From assembly GCA_027485005.1 (NCBI GenBank), contig JAIXRX010000104.1, forward strand, positions 1 to 8,760: a stretch of 8,760 bases of DNA. Direction: 5' to 3'. Both the position numbers and the translations under genes were made by a program. Source of the DNA: Alphaproteobacteria bacterium. GTDB lineage: Bacteria; Pseudomonadota; Alphaproteobacteria; Rickettsiales; JAIXRX01. The notes under the pieces were generated by a model that saw nothing but the letters and a program-made list of their open reading frames with translations, was not told the origin of the DNA and ran no database searches. Of the stretch, positions 1 to 7,872 are shown piece by piece. Within the stretch, counting starts at the first letter, position 1. Each line of letters opens with the position of its first letter.

Positions 1-522
1 TCCTGCATTTTTCACCAACACGCTGAGGAGTTTATATTCAATCGGCGTCAGGTGCACTTCCTCACTATCCAGCGTGACCACACGCGCTGCCAAATCGACT
101 TTCAAATGATCAAACTCATAAAATGACGCGCCCGTTTCCTTTAGCCGACTCGCATGACGGCGCGCCACTTGGATACGGGCGATTAATTCACCGGCGGCGA
201 AAGGCTTGGTTAGATAATCGTCAGCACCTAGTTCCAGCGCCGTGATTTTGTCTTGCTCCTGCCCACGCGCCGATAACACAATAATTGGAATCTGGCTCCA
301 TTCGCGCACTTGTCGGATGATCTCGATGCCATCCATATCTGGCAAGCCAAGATCCAGAATAATCACCTCGGGACGCTGCGATGTCAGCAAGCGCAAGCCG
401 TCTTTGCCGTTTTCCGCTTCAATGGGATTTAAGTGATGCATAGTAAGCGTCAGCCGAAGAAATTTGCGGATTTCGGCTTCGTCTTCAATGATCAGAATAG
501 GGACAGAATGTAGTTCACTCAT
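1..522 (-). CDS. kdpE: KdpE response regulator, N-terminal 174 residues (truncated by window edge)
   Basis: OmpR/PhoB-family response regulator that is phosphorylated by KdpD and activates the kdp promoter. My translation from the ATG at 522 gives an intact receiver domain at about residues 7-120. Visible are the acidic pair E13-D14, the phospho-acceptor D57 in ILDLGLPDMDG, S84 and K106 in the LTKPF motif. A linker follows, then the start of the winged-helix DNA-binding domain, with LTPIEYKLL at about 158-166. The reading frame is still open at base 1, so roughly 50-55 residues with the recognition helix are missing. The start ATG lies inside the end of kdpD (overlap ATGAGTGA, 8 bp) and has no clear Shine-Dalgarno sequence, so translation is probably coupled to kdpD. 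Identity is supported by position after kdpD and by the receiver motifs. Confidence 0.95.
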   Translation of the reverse strand, partial: MSELHSVPILIIEDEAEIRKFLRLTLTMHHLNPIEAENGKDGLRLLTSQRPEVIILDLGLPDMDGIEIIRQVREWSQIPIIVLSARGQEQDKITALELGADDYLTKPFAAGELIARIQVARRHASRLKETGASFYEFDHLKVDLAARVVTLDSEEVHLTPIEYKLLSVLVKNAG

Positions 523-3181
523 GGGATGAGAGCGTAGCGTTCAAACCAGGCAAAGTAAATGTGAAGCTCGCACCGCCAGTTTTATTATTTTTTGCCATCA
601 GCATGCCACCATGCGCTGTCATAATCCCTCGACAGATCGCCAGCCCTAGCCCAGCATTACCTTCCGTAGAATGCCCTTGCGTATAAAATTTTTCGAAGAT
701 TTTTTCTTCATCACCGACCGGCAATCCCTGTCCATTGTCAGACACACAAAGGCGCAACGCATCAGCATCTTTTTCTGCTGTGATGGTAATAACACCTGTG
801 TCAGCCGTATAACGAATGGCGTTATCGAGCAGATTGACCAGCAGTTGCTCCATCAGCAGCCCATCCATTTCAATAAGCGGAAGGCCTTCGGCAATAGCGG
901 TTTGAATGCTTCGGTTTCCCTTGCTTTCTGCCACACGCACCAAAGCGGAACCAATCACTTCCTGAATAAAATAAGGTTGCTTATTGAGCCGCACAGTGCC
1001 GGATTCCAAGGAGGTCGCAGCGAGTAGGTTCGTGACCAATTTAGCTAAACGCGCCGCTTGCGAATGAATCGAAGCAAGCAGCTCGGTCACTTCTTTAGGT
1101 AGCTTTTCTTTGAGCATTAATGCACTGCTTGCGGCGCCGGTAATGGACGCCAAGGGAGTGCGCAAATCGTGTGAAACAGATGATAAAAGGACGTTCCGAA
1201 GCTTCTCACTTTCTGATTCCACCTTGGCATTTTCTGCTTCATCTGCGCGGCGTGCACGGCCCAGAGCAGAAGCGATTAAGCTCGCAAATGTTTCGAGCTG
1301 ACTGATTTCACGGTTGGTCAATACATACCCCTTATGTGTCGGCATTAAGCCCAACACCCCAAACGTCTCGCTCTCCGCAATCAGCGGCATGTAGACGCCT
1401 CTCGCACTGGGCAACGTATCTGTGTTATGCCCAGCAATCTGGGCGTTTTTTAGCACCCAATGCGCGACACTTTCTTCCTTCAATTCTCTGGCTGGAGAAT
1501 GGGCGGGCACAACGACAAGTTCGTTTTTATCATCAAGGAAAATCACCGCCTCCATTTCAAATGCATCTCGGATGTGCTTGATGGCTACTTCCATCATATT
1601 TTCTATGCCACGCACGGAGGAAAGCTCACGCGTAAGCGCATAAAAGGTGCTGATTTCTGCAGCCCGCTTGCGTGACTGGCGCGCCTGCAACGAAAGCTTG
1701 GAAGCCAGCGAGCCGACGATCAGGCTGGTGATGAGCATCACCGAGAACGTGTAATAGTAACCGGGATCAATGAAGCTGAATGTATAGATCGGTTCTGTGT
1801 AAAAGAAATTAAATGCCACCACACTGACAAATGACGCGAGAATAGACGGCGTTGTGCCATAGCGCGCTGCAATCAACACCACCGCCGTCAAATAGATCAT
1901 CGTGAGATTATCCGGATCAACTTGGCCTCTGAACGGCAAGCCAATCATCGTCGCCACAGCCAAAATACCAAGCGCAGAAAGGTAATTGGACGGTTTACCG
2001 AAATAGTATTTCCAGAGATTAGTATCAGACGCTTCCGGCACAAAATCCTCTGCGACGGTCGTAATTTCAACCCCCGCGCCCTGCTCTATCAACTGCGCCG
2101 ACAGGCTGCCGCGCAGCCAGCGCATTGCGCCTGATTTAGATTTATGGCCAACCACGATGCGCGTAAACCCATGCTGATGGGCATAATTGAGGATTTCCTC
2201 CACCGCATTACCACCCGCGATACGCACGATGCGCGCACCCATTTTCTCGGCAAGACGTAGATTGCGATCAACCGTGAGCTTTGCTTTGTCACTTAGCCGT
2301 TCATGCCGGCCGGTTTCGATATACATCGCATACCAACTGGTTTTGGCCCGCGCCGCCATGCGTTTGGCATGACGAATGACCCGCGCCGAAAGCGCATCAT
2401 GCCCCACGCATACCAGAATTTTTTGCCCAAGCTGTGCTTCCTTGCGCCCTTGGGAGGCGGTCAGGATATCGCCCTCCGCATCCACACGCTCCGCCATGCG
2501 GCGCAGCGCGAGTTCACGCAACGCCACCAAATTAGATTTTTTGAAAAAACTCTCCGCGGCGCGTTTATTCGCCCCTTCAGCGATATAGACTTTGCCGTCA
2601 TGCAGGCGCTTCAATAGCTCGTCGGAAGGAATATCAATCAGCGCGATATCGTCCGCCGCGTCAAAAATACTGTCCGGTACTGTCTCGCGCACCAACACGC
2701 CCGTTAGCTTGGCGACCATGTCGTTGATGCTTTCAAGATGCTGCACATTCAGTGTGCTATACACATCAATGCCGTGGCTGAGTAACTCTTCCACATCCTG
2801 CCAGCGCTTGGGGTGGCGCGAGCCGGGCGCATTGGTGTGCGCCAGCTCATCCATCAAAATCAACGAGGGTTTTCGCTCAAGCGCCGCTTCCAGATCAAAC
2901 TCATGGATCAACACCCCGCGATGGTTGATATCACGAAGGGGAATATGCGACATGCCTTCAACCAATGCCGCCGTTTCCGTGCGCCCGTGCGTTTCTACAA
3001 CCCCTACCACGACGTCTAACCCCGCCGCTAATTTATAGCGGGCTTCCGCCAGCATGGCATAAGTTTTCCCCACGCCCGCCGATGCACCAAAAAACAGTTT
3101 CAGCCGCCCGCGTGCGCTCACGCTGCGGTCATGGCTGACGATATCCAGCAAACGATCAGGATTGGGGCGGTTGTCACTCAC
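515..3181 (-). CDS. kdpD: KdpD turgor/potassium sensor histidine kinase
   Basis: Inner-membrane sensor kinase that controls KdpE phosphorylation in response to K+ limitation or osmotic stress. It has 888 residues against 894 in E. coli. Domain order: N-terminal KdpD ATP-binding domain (about 20-230) with Walker A GASAGVGKT (32-40) and Walker B-like LILMDELAHTN (107-117); universal-stress-protein domain (about 252-378); four membrane segments in DUF4118 (about 400-497); a basic cluster RQSRKR (501-506); a GAF-like domain (about 515-640); dimerisation/phospho-acceptor helix with H671 in SSVSHDLRTPL; and a HATPase domain with N-box NLLDNAIRYT (783-792), DNGQGL (815-820) and GNAGLGLAI (841-849). 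The start is a GTG, 15 bp after kdpC, with only a weak purine-rich GAAG stretch upstream. The USP domain lacks the SxS-x20-FTAxY pattern linked to c-di-AMP binding in Staphylococcus, so that regulation is not suggested here. Confidence 0.98.
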   Translation of the reverse strand: MSDNRPNPDRLLDIVSHDRSVSARGRLKLFFGASAGVGKTYAMLAEARYKLAAGLDVVVGVVETHGRTETAALVEGMSHIPLRDINHRGVLIHEFDLEAALERKPSLILMDELAHTNAPGSRHPKRWQDVEELLSHGIDVYSTLNVQHLESINDMVAKLTGVLVRETVPDSIFDAADDIALIDIPSDELLKRLHDGKVYIAEGANKRAAESFFKKSNLVALRELALRRMAERVDAEGDILTASQGRKEAQLGQKILVCVGHDALSARVIRHAKRMAARAKTSWYAMYIETGRHERLSDKAKLTVDRNLRLAEKMGARIVRIAGGNAVEEILNYAHQHGFTRIVVGHKSKSGAMRWLRGSLSAQLIEQGAGVEITTVAEDFVPEASDTNLWKYYFGKPSNYLSALGILAVATMIGLPFRGQVDPDNLTMIYLTAVVLIAARYGTTPSILASFVSVVAFNFFYTEPIYTFSFIDPGYYYTFSVMLITSLIVGSLASKLSLQARQSRKRAAEISTFYALTRELSSVRGIENMMEVAIKHIRDAFEMEAVIFLDDKNELVVVPAHSPARELKEESVAHWVLKNAQIAGHNTDTLPSARGVYMPLIAESETFGVLGLMPTHKGYVLTNREISQLETFASLIASALGRARRADEAENAKVESESEKLRNVLLSSVSHDLRTPLASITGAASSALMLKEKLPKEVTELLASIHSQAARLAKLVTNLLAATSLESGTVRLNKQPYFIQEVIGSALVRVAESKGNRSIQTAIAEGLPLIEMDGLLMEQLLVNLLDNAIRYTADTGVITITAEKDADALRLCVSDNGQGLPVGDEEKIFEKFYTQGHSTEGNAGLGLAICRGIMTAHGGMLMAKNNKTGGASFTFTLPGLNATLSSHE

Positions 3182-3196
3182 ACTGATTTCTTCACG

Positions 3197-3772
3197 CTAA
3201 ATTTTCCCGTCGAGTGCCAGATTGACCTGCAACACATTCACCCGCGGTTCGCCCAGCATACCGAACTGACGCTCAGAAGTAAAACGCTCGACGACTTCGC
3301 GGATTTTTGATTCAGGAATGCCACGGGCATTAGCTACCCGTGCAATCTGATACTCGGCGGCGGCAATGCTGATATCCGGGTCAAGACCAGAGCCAGACGC
3401 CGTCACTAAATCGACTGGAATGGCGGCGGCATTCATGGGGTCTGCCGCTTTCAACGCTTCAATCCGGGATTTGACGGCATCCAGCAATGCAGGATTGGCG
3501 GGCCCTAAATTGGAGCCGCTTGAAGCCGTGGCATTATAACTCGCCGCCGAAAGTCTGCCCCAGAAATATTTGGGTTCACTGAAAGTTTGGCCAATCAATT
3601 TTGAACCCAGAACCTCACCGTTTTTGCCTTTGATAAGGCTGGCCACTGCATGCTCAGGAAAAAGCTCGCGCACCATCCAAGTTGAAAAAAGCGGATAGGC
3701 ACCTCCAAATAAGAGGGTGAATAAAAGCAACATCACCAATGTCGGGCGGATGGAAGAAATAATAGCATTCAT
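3197..3772 (-). CDS. kdpC: KdpC subunit of the K+-transporting ATPase
   Basis: Small subunit of the KdpFABC pump. It is held in the inner membrane by one N-terminal helix (about residues 10-30), and its periplasmic domain contacts KdpA and is thought to aid high-affinity K+ capture. The length of 191 residues is normal for the family. Conserved stretches are GQTFSEPKYFWGRLSA (61-76), YNATASSGSNLGPANP (79-94) and SGSGLDPDIS (126-135). The ATG at 3772 is 11 bp after the kdpB stop and has a very good Shine-Dalgarno sequence (AAGGAG, 7-nt spacing) that overlaps the kdpB TAA stop codon. The stop codon is TAG. Nothing appears truncated or shifted. Confidence 0.98.
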   Translation of the reverse strand: MNAIISSIRPTLVMLLLFTLLFGGAYPLFSTWMVRELFPEHAVASLIKGKNGEVLGSKLIGQTFSEPKYFWGRLSAASYNATASSGSNLGPANPALLDAVKSRIEALKAADPMNAAAIPVDLVTASGSGLDPDISIAAAEYQIARVANARGIPESKIREVVERFTSERQFGMLGEPRVNVLQVNLALDGKI

Positions 3773-3783
3773 GAGAGTACTCC

Positions 3784-5850
3784 TTACGCAAGACCGACGC
3801 TGGCAAGCAGCATGTCGATCAGTTTAATCCCGATAAACGGCGTAATAATACCGCCAACACCATATACCAGAATATTCCGCCGCAGCATGGCGGAAGCACT
3901 CTCTGGGCGGTATTTGACACCTTTGAGCGCCAGCGGCACCAGCGCAATAATAATTAGCGCATTGAAAATCACCGCCGAAAGAATCGCGCTTTGTGGACTG
4001 GCTAAGCCCATCACATTGAGCGAGGCAAGCGCGGGGTAAGTCGTGGCAAAGGCTGCCGGAATAATCGCAAAATATTTGGCGAGGTCATTACTGATGCTAA
4101 ACGTCGTCAGACTTCCACGCGTCATCAGCAATTGCTTGCCGATCTCCACAATCTCGATCAGTTTTGTCGGATCCGAATCTAGATCGACCATGTTGCCAGC
4201 TTCTTTGGCGGCTTGCGTACCAGAATTCATCGCAACGGCCACGTCCGATTGCGCCAGCGCTGGCGCGTCATTCGTACCATCTCCCACCATCGCCACCAGC
4301 TCGCCACCTTCCTGCATTTTGCGGATATAGGTGAGTTTCATTTCCGGCGTGGCCTGCGCAATAAAATCATCCACCCCCGCTTCATTCGCGATGGCAGCGG
4401 CCGTCAAAGGATTATCACCTGTAATCATCACGCTTTTAATGCCCATCTTGCGTAGTTCCGCCAGACGATGCTTGATGTCGGGCTTCACGATATCTTTCAG
4501 GTAAATTACGCCCAGCACTTTGCCATCTTCACAGACCGTCAGCGGAGTGCCGCCTTGGCGCGCGATGTCCTCGATCTGGCGCGTGACTTCAGCGGGCACC
4601 ACACCTTTTTTCAGGCTTACATAGGAGGCAATCGCATCCCCTGCTCCCTTCATCAAATGGCGGTGGTTGATAACGATGCCGCTGATGCGTTGCTCGGCGC
4701 TGAATGGAATAAAGGTCGCATTCAAATCTTTGGGATATTTTTCTGGCAAATGATATTTCGCACGCGCTAACGCCACAATACTACGCCCCTCCGGCGTATC
4801 GTCCGCCAATGACGAAAGCTCGGCGGCTTCGGCCAATTGCTGCGCCGTCACACCTGGCGCAGGAAAGAATTCGACCGCTTGCCGATTGCCGAATGTAATG
4901 GTGCCGGTTTTATCCAGCAGTAGGACATTCACATCCCCTGCCGCTTCCACCGCACGGCCAGACGTGGCGATCACATTGGCTTTAATCAGTCGCTGCATCC
5001 CTGAAATCCCAATCGCAGAAAGTAACCCGCCGATGGTCGTCGGAATCAGGCACACCAACAGCGCAATCAATACCGTCACTGTAATGACGATGCCAGAGCC
5101 AGCGCGTTCAACGCTGAAAAACGAGAATGGAAGAAGTGTCACACAGACCAGCAGGAAAATAATCGTCATCGCGGCAAGCAAAATGGAAAGCGCGATTTCA
5201 TTCGGGGTTTTCTGGCGTTTGGCGGATTCGACGAGGCCAATCATCCGATCAAGAAACGATTCGCCGGGATCAGATGTCACGCGCACCACTAACCAATCCG
5301 AAAGCACGCGCGTGCCCCCTGTTACCGCGTCTCGGTCCCCGCCGGATTCACGGATTACGGGCGCAGATTCGCCGGTCACAGCACTTTCATCAATCGAGGC
5401 GATCCCCTCGACTACCTGCCCATCTGCCGGGATAAAATCTCCCGACGCCACCAGCACATAATCATTTTTGCGCAAACTATTGGCTGCGACATTTTCAAAA
5501 TTCATCATGTCTTTCGTGTCCACCAATTTCTTAGCCGAAACATCGCGCCGCGCTTTTTTGAGCGTATCCGCCTGTGCCTTACCTTTGCCCTCCGCAATCG
5601 CTTCGGCAAAATTGGCAAACAGCACGGTGAACCACAGCCAGAAAGAAATATGTGCGATAAACCAGATCGGTTCGCCGGTTGGTTTGAGCATCTCCCAACC
5701 GAAAATCAGCGTGGTGATAATCGAGCCGACAAATACCAAAAACATCACCGGGTTGCGGGCCTGATAGGTAAAATTTAGCCGCTGAAATGATTGGCCTATC
5801 GCCTGAAAAATAGTAGTGCGATCCAACCGCATATGCTCTGTTTTTGACAT
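3784..5850 (-). CDS. kdpB: KdpB, catalytic P-type ATPase subunit
   Basis: Catalytic subunit that hydrolyses ATP to drive K+ uptake through the KdpA pathway in the inner membrane. From the ATG at 5850 it has 688 residues (E. coli 682). Visible motifs in this numbering: TGES 159-162, whose S162 matches the inhibitory phosphoserine known in E. coli; CLIPTTIGG (about 267-275) in the ion-path helix; the phosphorylation loop DKTGT with D313; F383 and KGAGD (401-405) in the nucleotide domain; TGDNP (477-481); GDGTND (523-528); and NDLAKYF (588-594), with the coupling Asp589 and Lys592. About seven membrane helices are apparent. An in-frame TTG at 5868 would add six residues and overlap kdpA. I prefer the ATG, which lies 4 bp after the kdpA stop, although its ribosome site is weak (GTGGG). 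Coupling to kdpA is likely. Confidence 0.98.
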   Translation of the reverse strand: MSKTEHMRLDRTTIFQAIGQSFQRLNFTYQARNPVMFLVFVGSIITTLIFGWEMLKPTGEPIWFIAHISFWLWFTVLFANFAEAIAEGKGKAQADTLKKARRDVSAKKLVDTKDMMNFENVAANSLRKNDYVLVASGDFIPADGQVVEGIASIDESAVTGESAPVIRESGGDRDAVTGGTRVLSDWLVVRVTSDPGESFLDRMIGLVESAKRQKTPNEIALSILLAAMTIIFLLVCVTLLPFSFFSVERAGSGIVITVTVLIALLVCLIPTTIGGLLSAIGISGMQRLIKANVIATSGRAVEAAGDVNVLLLDKTGTITFGNRQAVEFFPAPGVTAQQLAEAAELSSLADDTPEGRSIVALARAKYHLPEKYPKDLNATFIPFSAEQRISGIVINHRHLMKGAGDAIASYVSLKKGVVPAEVTRQIEDIARQGGTPLTVCEDGKVLGVIYLKDIVKPDIKHRLAELRKMGIKSVMITGDNPLTAAAIANEAGVDDFIAQATPEMKLTYIRKMQEGGELVAMVGDGTNDAPALAQSDVAVAMNSGTQAAKEAGNMVDLDSDPTKLIEIVEIGKQLLMTRGSLTTFSISNDLAKYFAIIPAAFATTYPALASLNVMGLASPQSAILSAVIFNALIIIALVPLALKGVKYRPESASAMLRRNILVYGVGGIITPFIGIKLIDMLLASVGLA

Positions 5851-5854
5851 AATA

Positions 5855-7600
5855 TTACCCACGAACAAGATTGAAATATTCAGCCACCGGCCCTAGTGCC
5901 AAGGCAGGTACAAAGGTCAGAACACCCACCAGCACGACGATCCCCGCCAGCACCGCAACAAAAAGCGGTGTATGCGTCGGCAACGTTCCAGCCGAAGGTG
6001 GTACCGTGTTTTTGGCAGCCAGCGAGCCCGCAATCGCCAGCACTGGAATCATCACCCAGAACCGCCCGAACAGCATGCAGATACCCAGCAGCGTGTTGTA
6101 GAAAGGCGTGTTCGCCGTCAGCCCGGCAAAGGCGCTGCCGTTATTATTGCTGGCAGAGGTGAGCGCATAGAGCACTTCCGAAAAACCCTGCGCGCCGGGA
6201 TTAAGAATGCCTGCACGTCCAGCCTCGGTCATCACCGCCAACGCCGTTCCGATCAGCACCGCACTGCACGGTACCAGAATCGCAATCGCCGCCATTTTCA
6301 TTTCAAACGCATTGATTTTTTTTCCTAGATATTCCGGCGTGCGCCCAACCATCAGCCCGGCGATAAATACCGCGATCACCACAAAGATCAGCATGCCGTA
6401 TAGGCCGGAACCCACGCCGCCATAAATCACTTCGCCGAATTTCATCAAGAGCATCGGCACCAGCCCACCAAGTGGCGTGTAAGAGCCATGCATGGAATTC
6501 ACCGATCCATTAGATGCCGCCGTGGTCGCTGCTGCCCACAAGACAGAATTCACTATACCGAAACGCGTTTCCTTGCCTTCCATGTTGCCACCCGCTTGCG
6601 TCGTACTCGCCGTTTGATCAATATGCAGCGCGTCGAATTTTTGGTTTCCACCTTGTTCCTGCGCAATACCGAAGAAGAGTAACGGCACAAAAATCACCGT
6701 CATCGCCGCCAGCACAGCCCAGCCCTGACGCGTATCGCCGACCATTCTACCAAAGGTGTAACACAGCGCCGCCGGAATCATCAGAATCGCGATCAGTTCC
6801 AAAAAGTTGGAAAGCGGCGTCGGGTTCTCAAGCGGATGCGCAGAGTTCACATTGAAGAAACCGCCGCCATTGGTGCCAAGCTGCTTAATCGCAATTTGCG
6901 AGGCAGCCGGGCCGACGGCAATCGTTTGCTGCGTGGCGGCTTCCTGCGCTTCGAGCAACGGCACGTTGATATAATCACTGAATGTCTGCACCACGCCTTG
7001 GCTGCCGAGTAGCACTGTACACAACAATGCCAGCGGCAGCAGAATATATAAATTGCTACGCACCATATCGACCCAGAAATTGCCGATGCCATGCGTGTTC
7101 TTGCGTGAAAGCCCGCGGATCAGCGCCACCAGCACCGCCATCCCACAGGCTGCCGACACAAAATTCTGCACCGTCAACCCAACCATCTGGCTGAAATAGC
7201 TCATGGTGCTTTCGCCGCCATACGATTGCCAATTCGTGTTCGTGATAAAACTCACCGCCGTATTAAACGCTAGATGCGGCGATAGATTCGTCATGCCCGC
7301 CGGATTCAGCGGCAAGCTTCCTTGAAACAGGAGCATAAAAAACAGCAGCAAAAACCCGCCGAAACTGAATATCAGCAACGAAATGGCATATTCCCGCCAA
7401 TGCATATCCTTGGCAGCGCTGATCCCAGTGAGTCGGTAAAATAATTTTTCTAATGGCAATAATACCGGCGACAGAAAGGTACGCTCGCCCATATAGACGT
7501 GCGCCATGAAACCACCCAGCGGCTTCACTAACGCAAACAACACAGCAAAATAAAGCAACAGCTGAACCCAGCCATTACCGGTCATAAAATCTAAAATCAT
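5855..7600 (-). CDS. kdpA: KdpA, potassium-binding channel-like subunit
   Basis: K+-selective integral membrane subunit of KdpFABC, related to the KtrB/TrkH superfamily. It has 581 residues (E. coli 557) and about ten hydrophobic helices. The four pseudo-repeats each carry a selectivity-filter segment: NTNWQSYGGES (121-131), GTNGGGFFN (242-250), TTAASNGSVN (359-368, where E. coli has SCG) and SNNNGSAFAG (484-493). FGEVIYGGVGSGLYGM (388-403) is another family hallmark. The N-terminus is a little longer than in E. coli. The ATG at 7600 overlaps the kdpF stop (ATGA). A second in-frame ATG at codon 6 (7585) is an alternative start. Only a weak AGAG lies upstream, so translation probably depends on coupling with kdpF. 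Confidence 0.98.
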   Translation of the reverse strand: MILDFMTGNGWVQLLLYFAVLFALVKPLGGFMAHVYMGERTFLSPVLLPLEKLFYRLTGISAAKDMHWREYAISLLIFSFGGFLLLFFMLLFQGSLPLNPAGMTNLSPHLAFNTAVSFITNTNWQSYGGESTMSYFSQMVGLTVQNFVSAACGMAVLVALIRGLSRKNTHGIGNFWVDMVRSNLYILLPLALLCTVLLGSQGVVQTFSDYINVPLLEAQEAATQQTIAVGPAASQIAIKQLGTNGGGFFNVNSAHPLENPTPLSNFLELIAILMIPAALCYTFGRMVGDTRQGWAVLAAMTVIFVPLLFFGIAQEQGGNQKFDALHIDQTASTTQAGGNMEGKETRFGIVNSVLWAAATTAASNGSVNSMHGSYTPLGGLVPMLLMKFGEVIYGGVGSGLYGMLIFVVIAVFIAGLMVGRTPEYLGKKINAFEMKMAAIAILVPCSAVLIGTALAVMTEAGRAGILNPGAQGFSEVLYALTSASNNNGSAFAGLTANTPFYNTLLGICMLFGRFWVMIPVLAIAGSLAAKNTVPPSAGTLPTHTPLFVAVLAGIVVLVGVLTFVPALALGPVAEYFNLVRG

Positions 7601-7686
7601 GGGAACATCTCTGGTTTAAGAAGAGCGACAATCAGGTAAATAAAAAGGGCAAGCACCACGAGCCCCGCCAACAGGTACAGCAACAT
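7597..7686 (-). CDS. kdpF: KdpF, single-helix microprotein of the Kdp pump
   Basis: A 29-residue hydrophobic peptide beginning MLLYLLAGLVV and ending LLKPEMFP. It consists of one membrane helix followed by the short polar end typical of KdpF (E. coli KdpF is also 29 residues). KdpF stabilises the KdpABC complex. Its TGA stop overlaps the kdpA ATG. Two adjacent ATGs are possible, at 7689 and 7686. The Shine-Dalgarno-like AGGTGG at 7693-7698 is 3 nt from the first and 6 nt from the second, so I chose 7686. The 7689 start would instead give an ATGA overlap with the preceding gene. Identity rests on size, helix, C-terminal motif and position just before kdpA. Confidence 0.9.
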   Translation of the reverse strand: MLLYLLAGLVVLALFIYLIVALLKPEMFP

Positions 7687-7781
7687 CATGCCCCACCTGC
7701 CCGAAGCTTTTCTGAAAAGCCTACCAATGCCAGCGTGAGTCCAAAAAAACCAACCGTGAGAGAAATATAAATCAGCGACAT
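7686..7781 (-). CDS. 31-aa membrane microprotein leading the kdp operon
   Basis: A very small open frame, starting MSLIYISLTVGFF and ending GFSEKLRAGGA: one hydrophobic helix of about 20 residues, then a short basic tail. It is preceded by the best ribosome site of the operon (AAGGAGG, 7787-7793). The ATG at 7781 is 5 nt downstream; the in-frame ATG at 7784 is only 2 nt away and less likely. Its TGA overlaps the first candidate kdpF ATG. I recall similar short single-helix reading frames ahead of kdpF in other bacteria, but no accepted gene name or proven function. The strong initiation site, the tight packing and the helix-plus-basic-tail design argue that it is translated and co-expressed with the pump. 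A role as an extra pump-associated peptide or as a leader opening translation of kdpF is inference. Confidence 0.7.
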   Translation of the reverse strand: MSLIYISLTVGFFGLTLALVGFSEKLRAGGA

Positions 7782-7786
7782 CATTG

Positions 7787-7793
7787 CCTCCTT
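7787..7793 (-). promoter_or_regulatory. Strong Shine-Dalgarno sequence at head of operon
   Basis: AAGGAGG on the minus strand is a near-perfect anti-16S match. Its 5-nt spacing to the ATG at 7781 decides the start of the 31-aa microprotein over the ATG at 7784. It is the strongest ribosome site in the cluster, together with the one before kdpC. Confidence 0.8.
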
Positions 7794-7830
7794 GATAGAA
7801 GCAAATCTAGTCCTGTCACTGTATGGGAGG

Positions 7831-7836
7831 TATATA
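7831..7836 (-). promoter_or_regulatory. Candidate -10 element of the kdp promoter
   Basis: TATATA, read on the minus strand, lies about 50 bp upstream of the first start codon. At a 17-bp spacer the -35 position reads TCTATA, a poor match to TTGACA, and falls inside the promoter-proximal GTATAGATT repeat. This is what is expected of an activator-dependent promoter where an OmpR-family regulator replaces -35 contacts. A transcription start near 7825 is inferred. Confidence 0.45.
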
Positions 7837-7852
7837 GAATGGCCGGAAGGCC

Positions 7853-7872
7853 GTATAGATTATGTATAGATT
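7853..7872 (-). promoter_or_regulatory. Candidate KdpE operator: two direct repeats at an 11-bp period
   Basis: On the minus strand AATCTATAC occurs twice, at 7864-7872 and 7853-7861, exactly 11 bp (one helical turn) apart. Tandem half-sites at this period are the usual footprint of OmpR/PhoB-type dimers, the family of KdpE. The core (T/C)TATAC also resembles the TTTATAC part of the E. coli kdp site as I recall it. The downstream copy overlaps the -35 position of the TATATA promoter candidate. Binding by KdpE is inferred. Confidence 0.55.

Noticed and set aside
2592..3038. Open frame of 148 codons on the plus strand opposite kdpD
   Set aside because: It lies wholly antisense to a well-conserved part of KdpD, has no ribosome site or recognisable domain, and its composition mirrors the codon pattern of the real gene.
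4886..5461. 191-codon plus-strand open frame opposite kdpB
   Set aside because: It is antisense to conserved KdpB motifs, is rich in Ser, Thr, Arg and Pro as typical of shadow frames, and has no supporting initiation signal.
6847..7092. 81-codon minus-strand frame inside kdpA
   Set aside because: It is an alternative frame of the same strand within KdpA, rich in Cys, Ser and Arg and without domain features.
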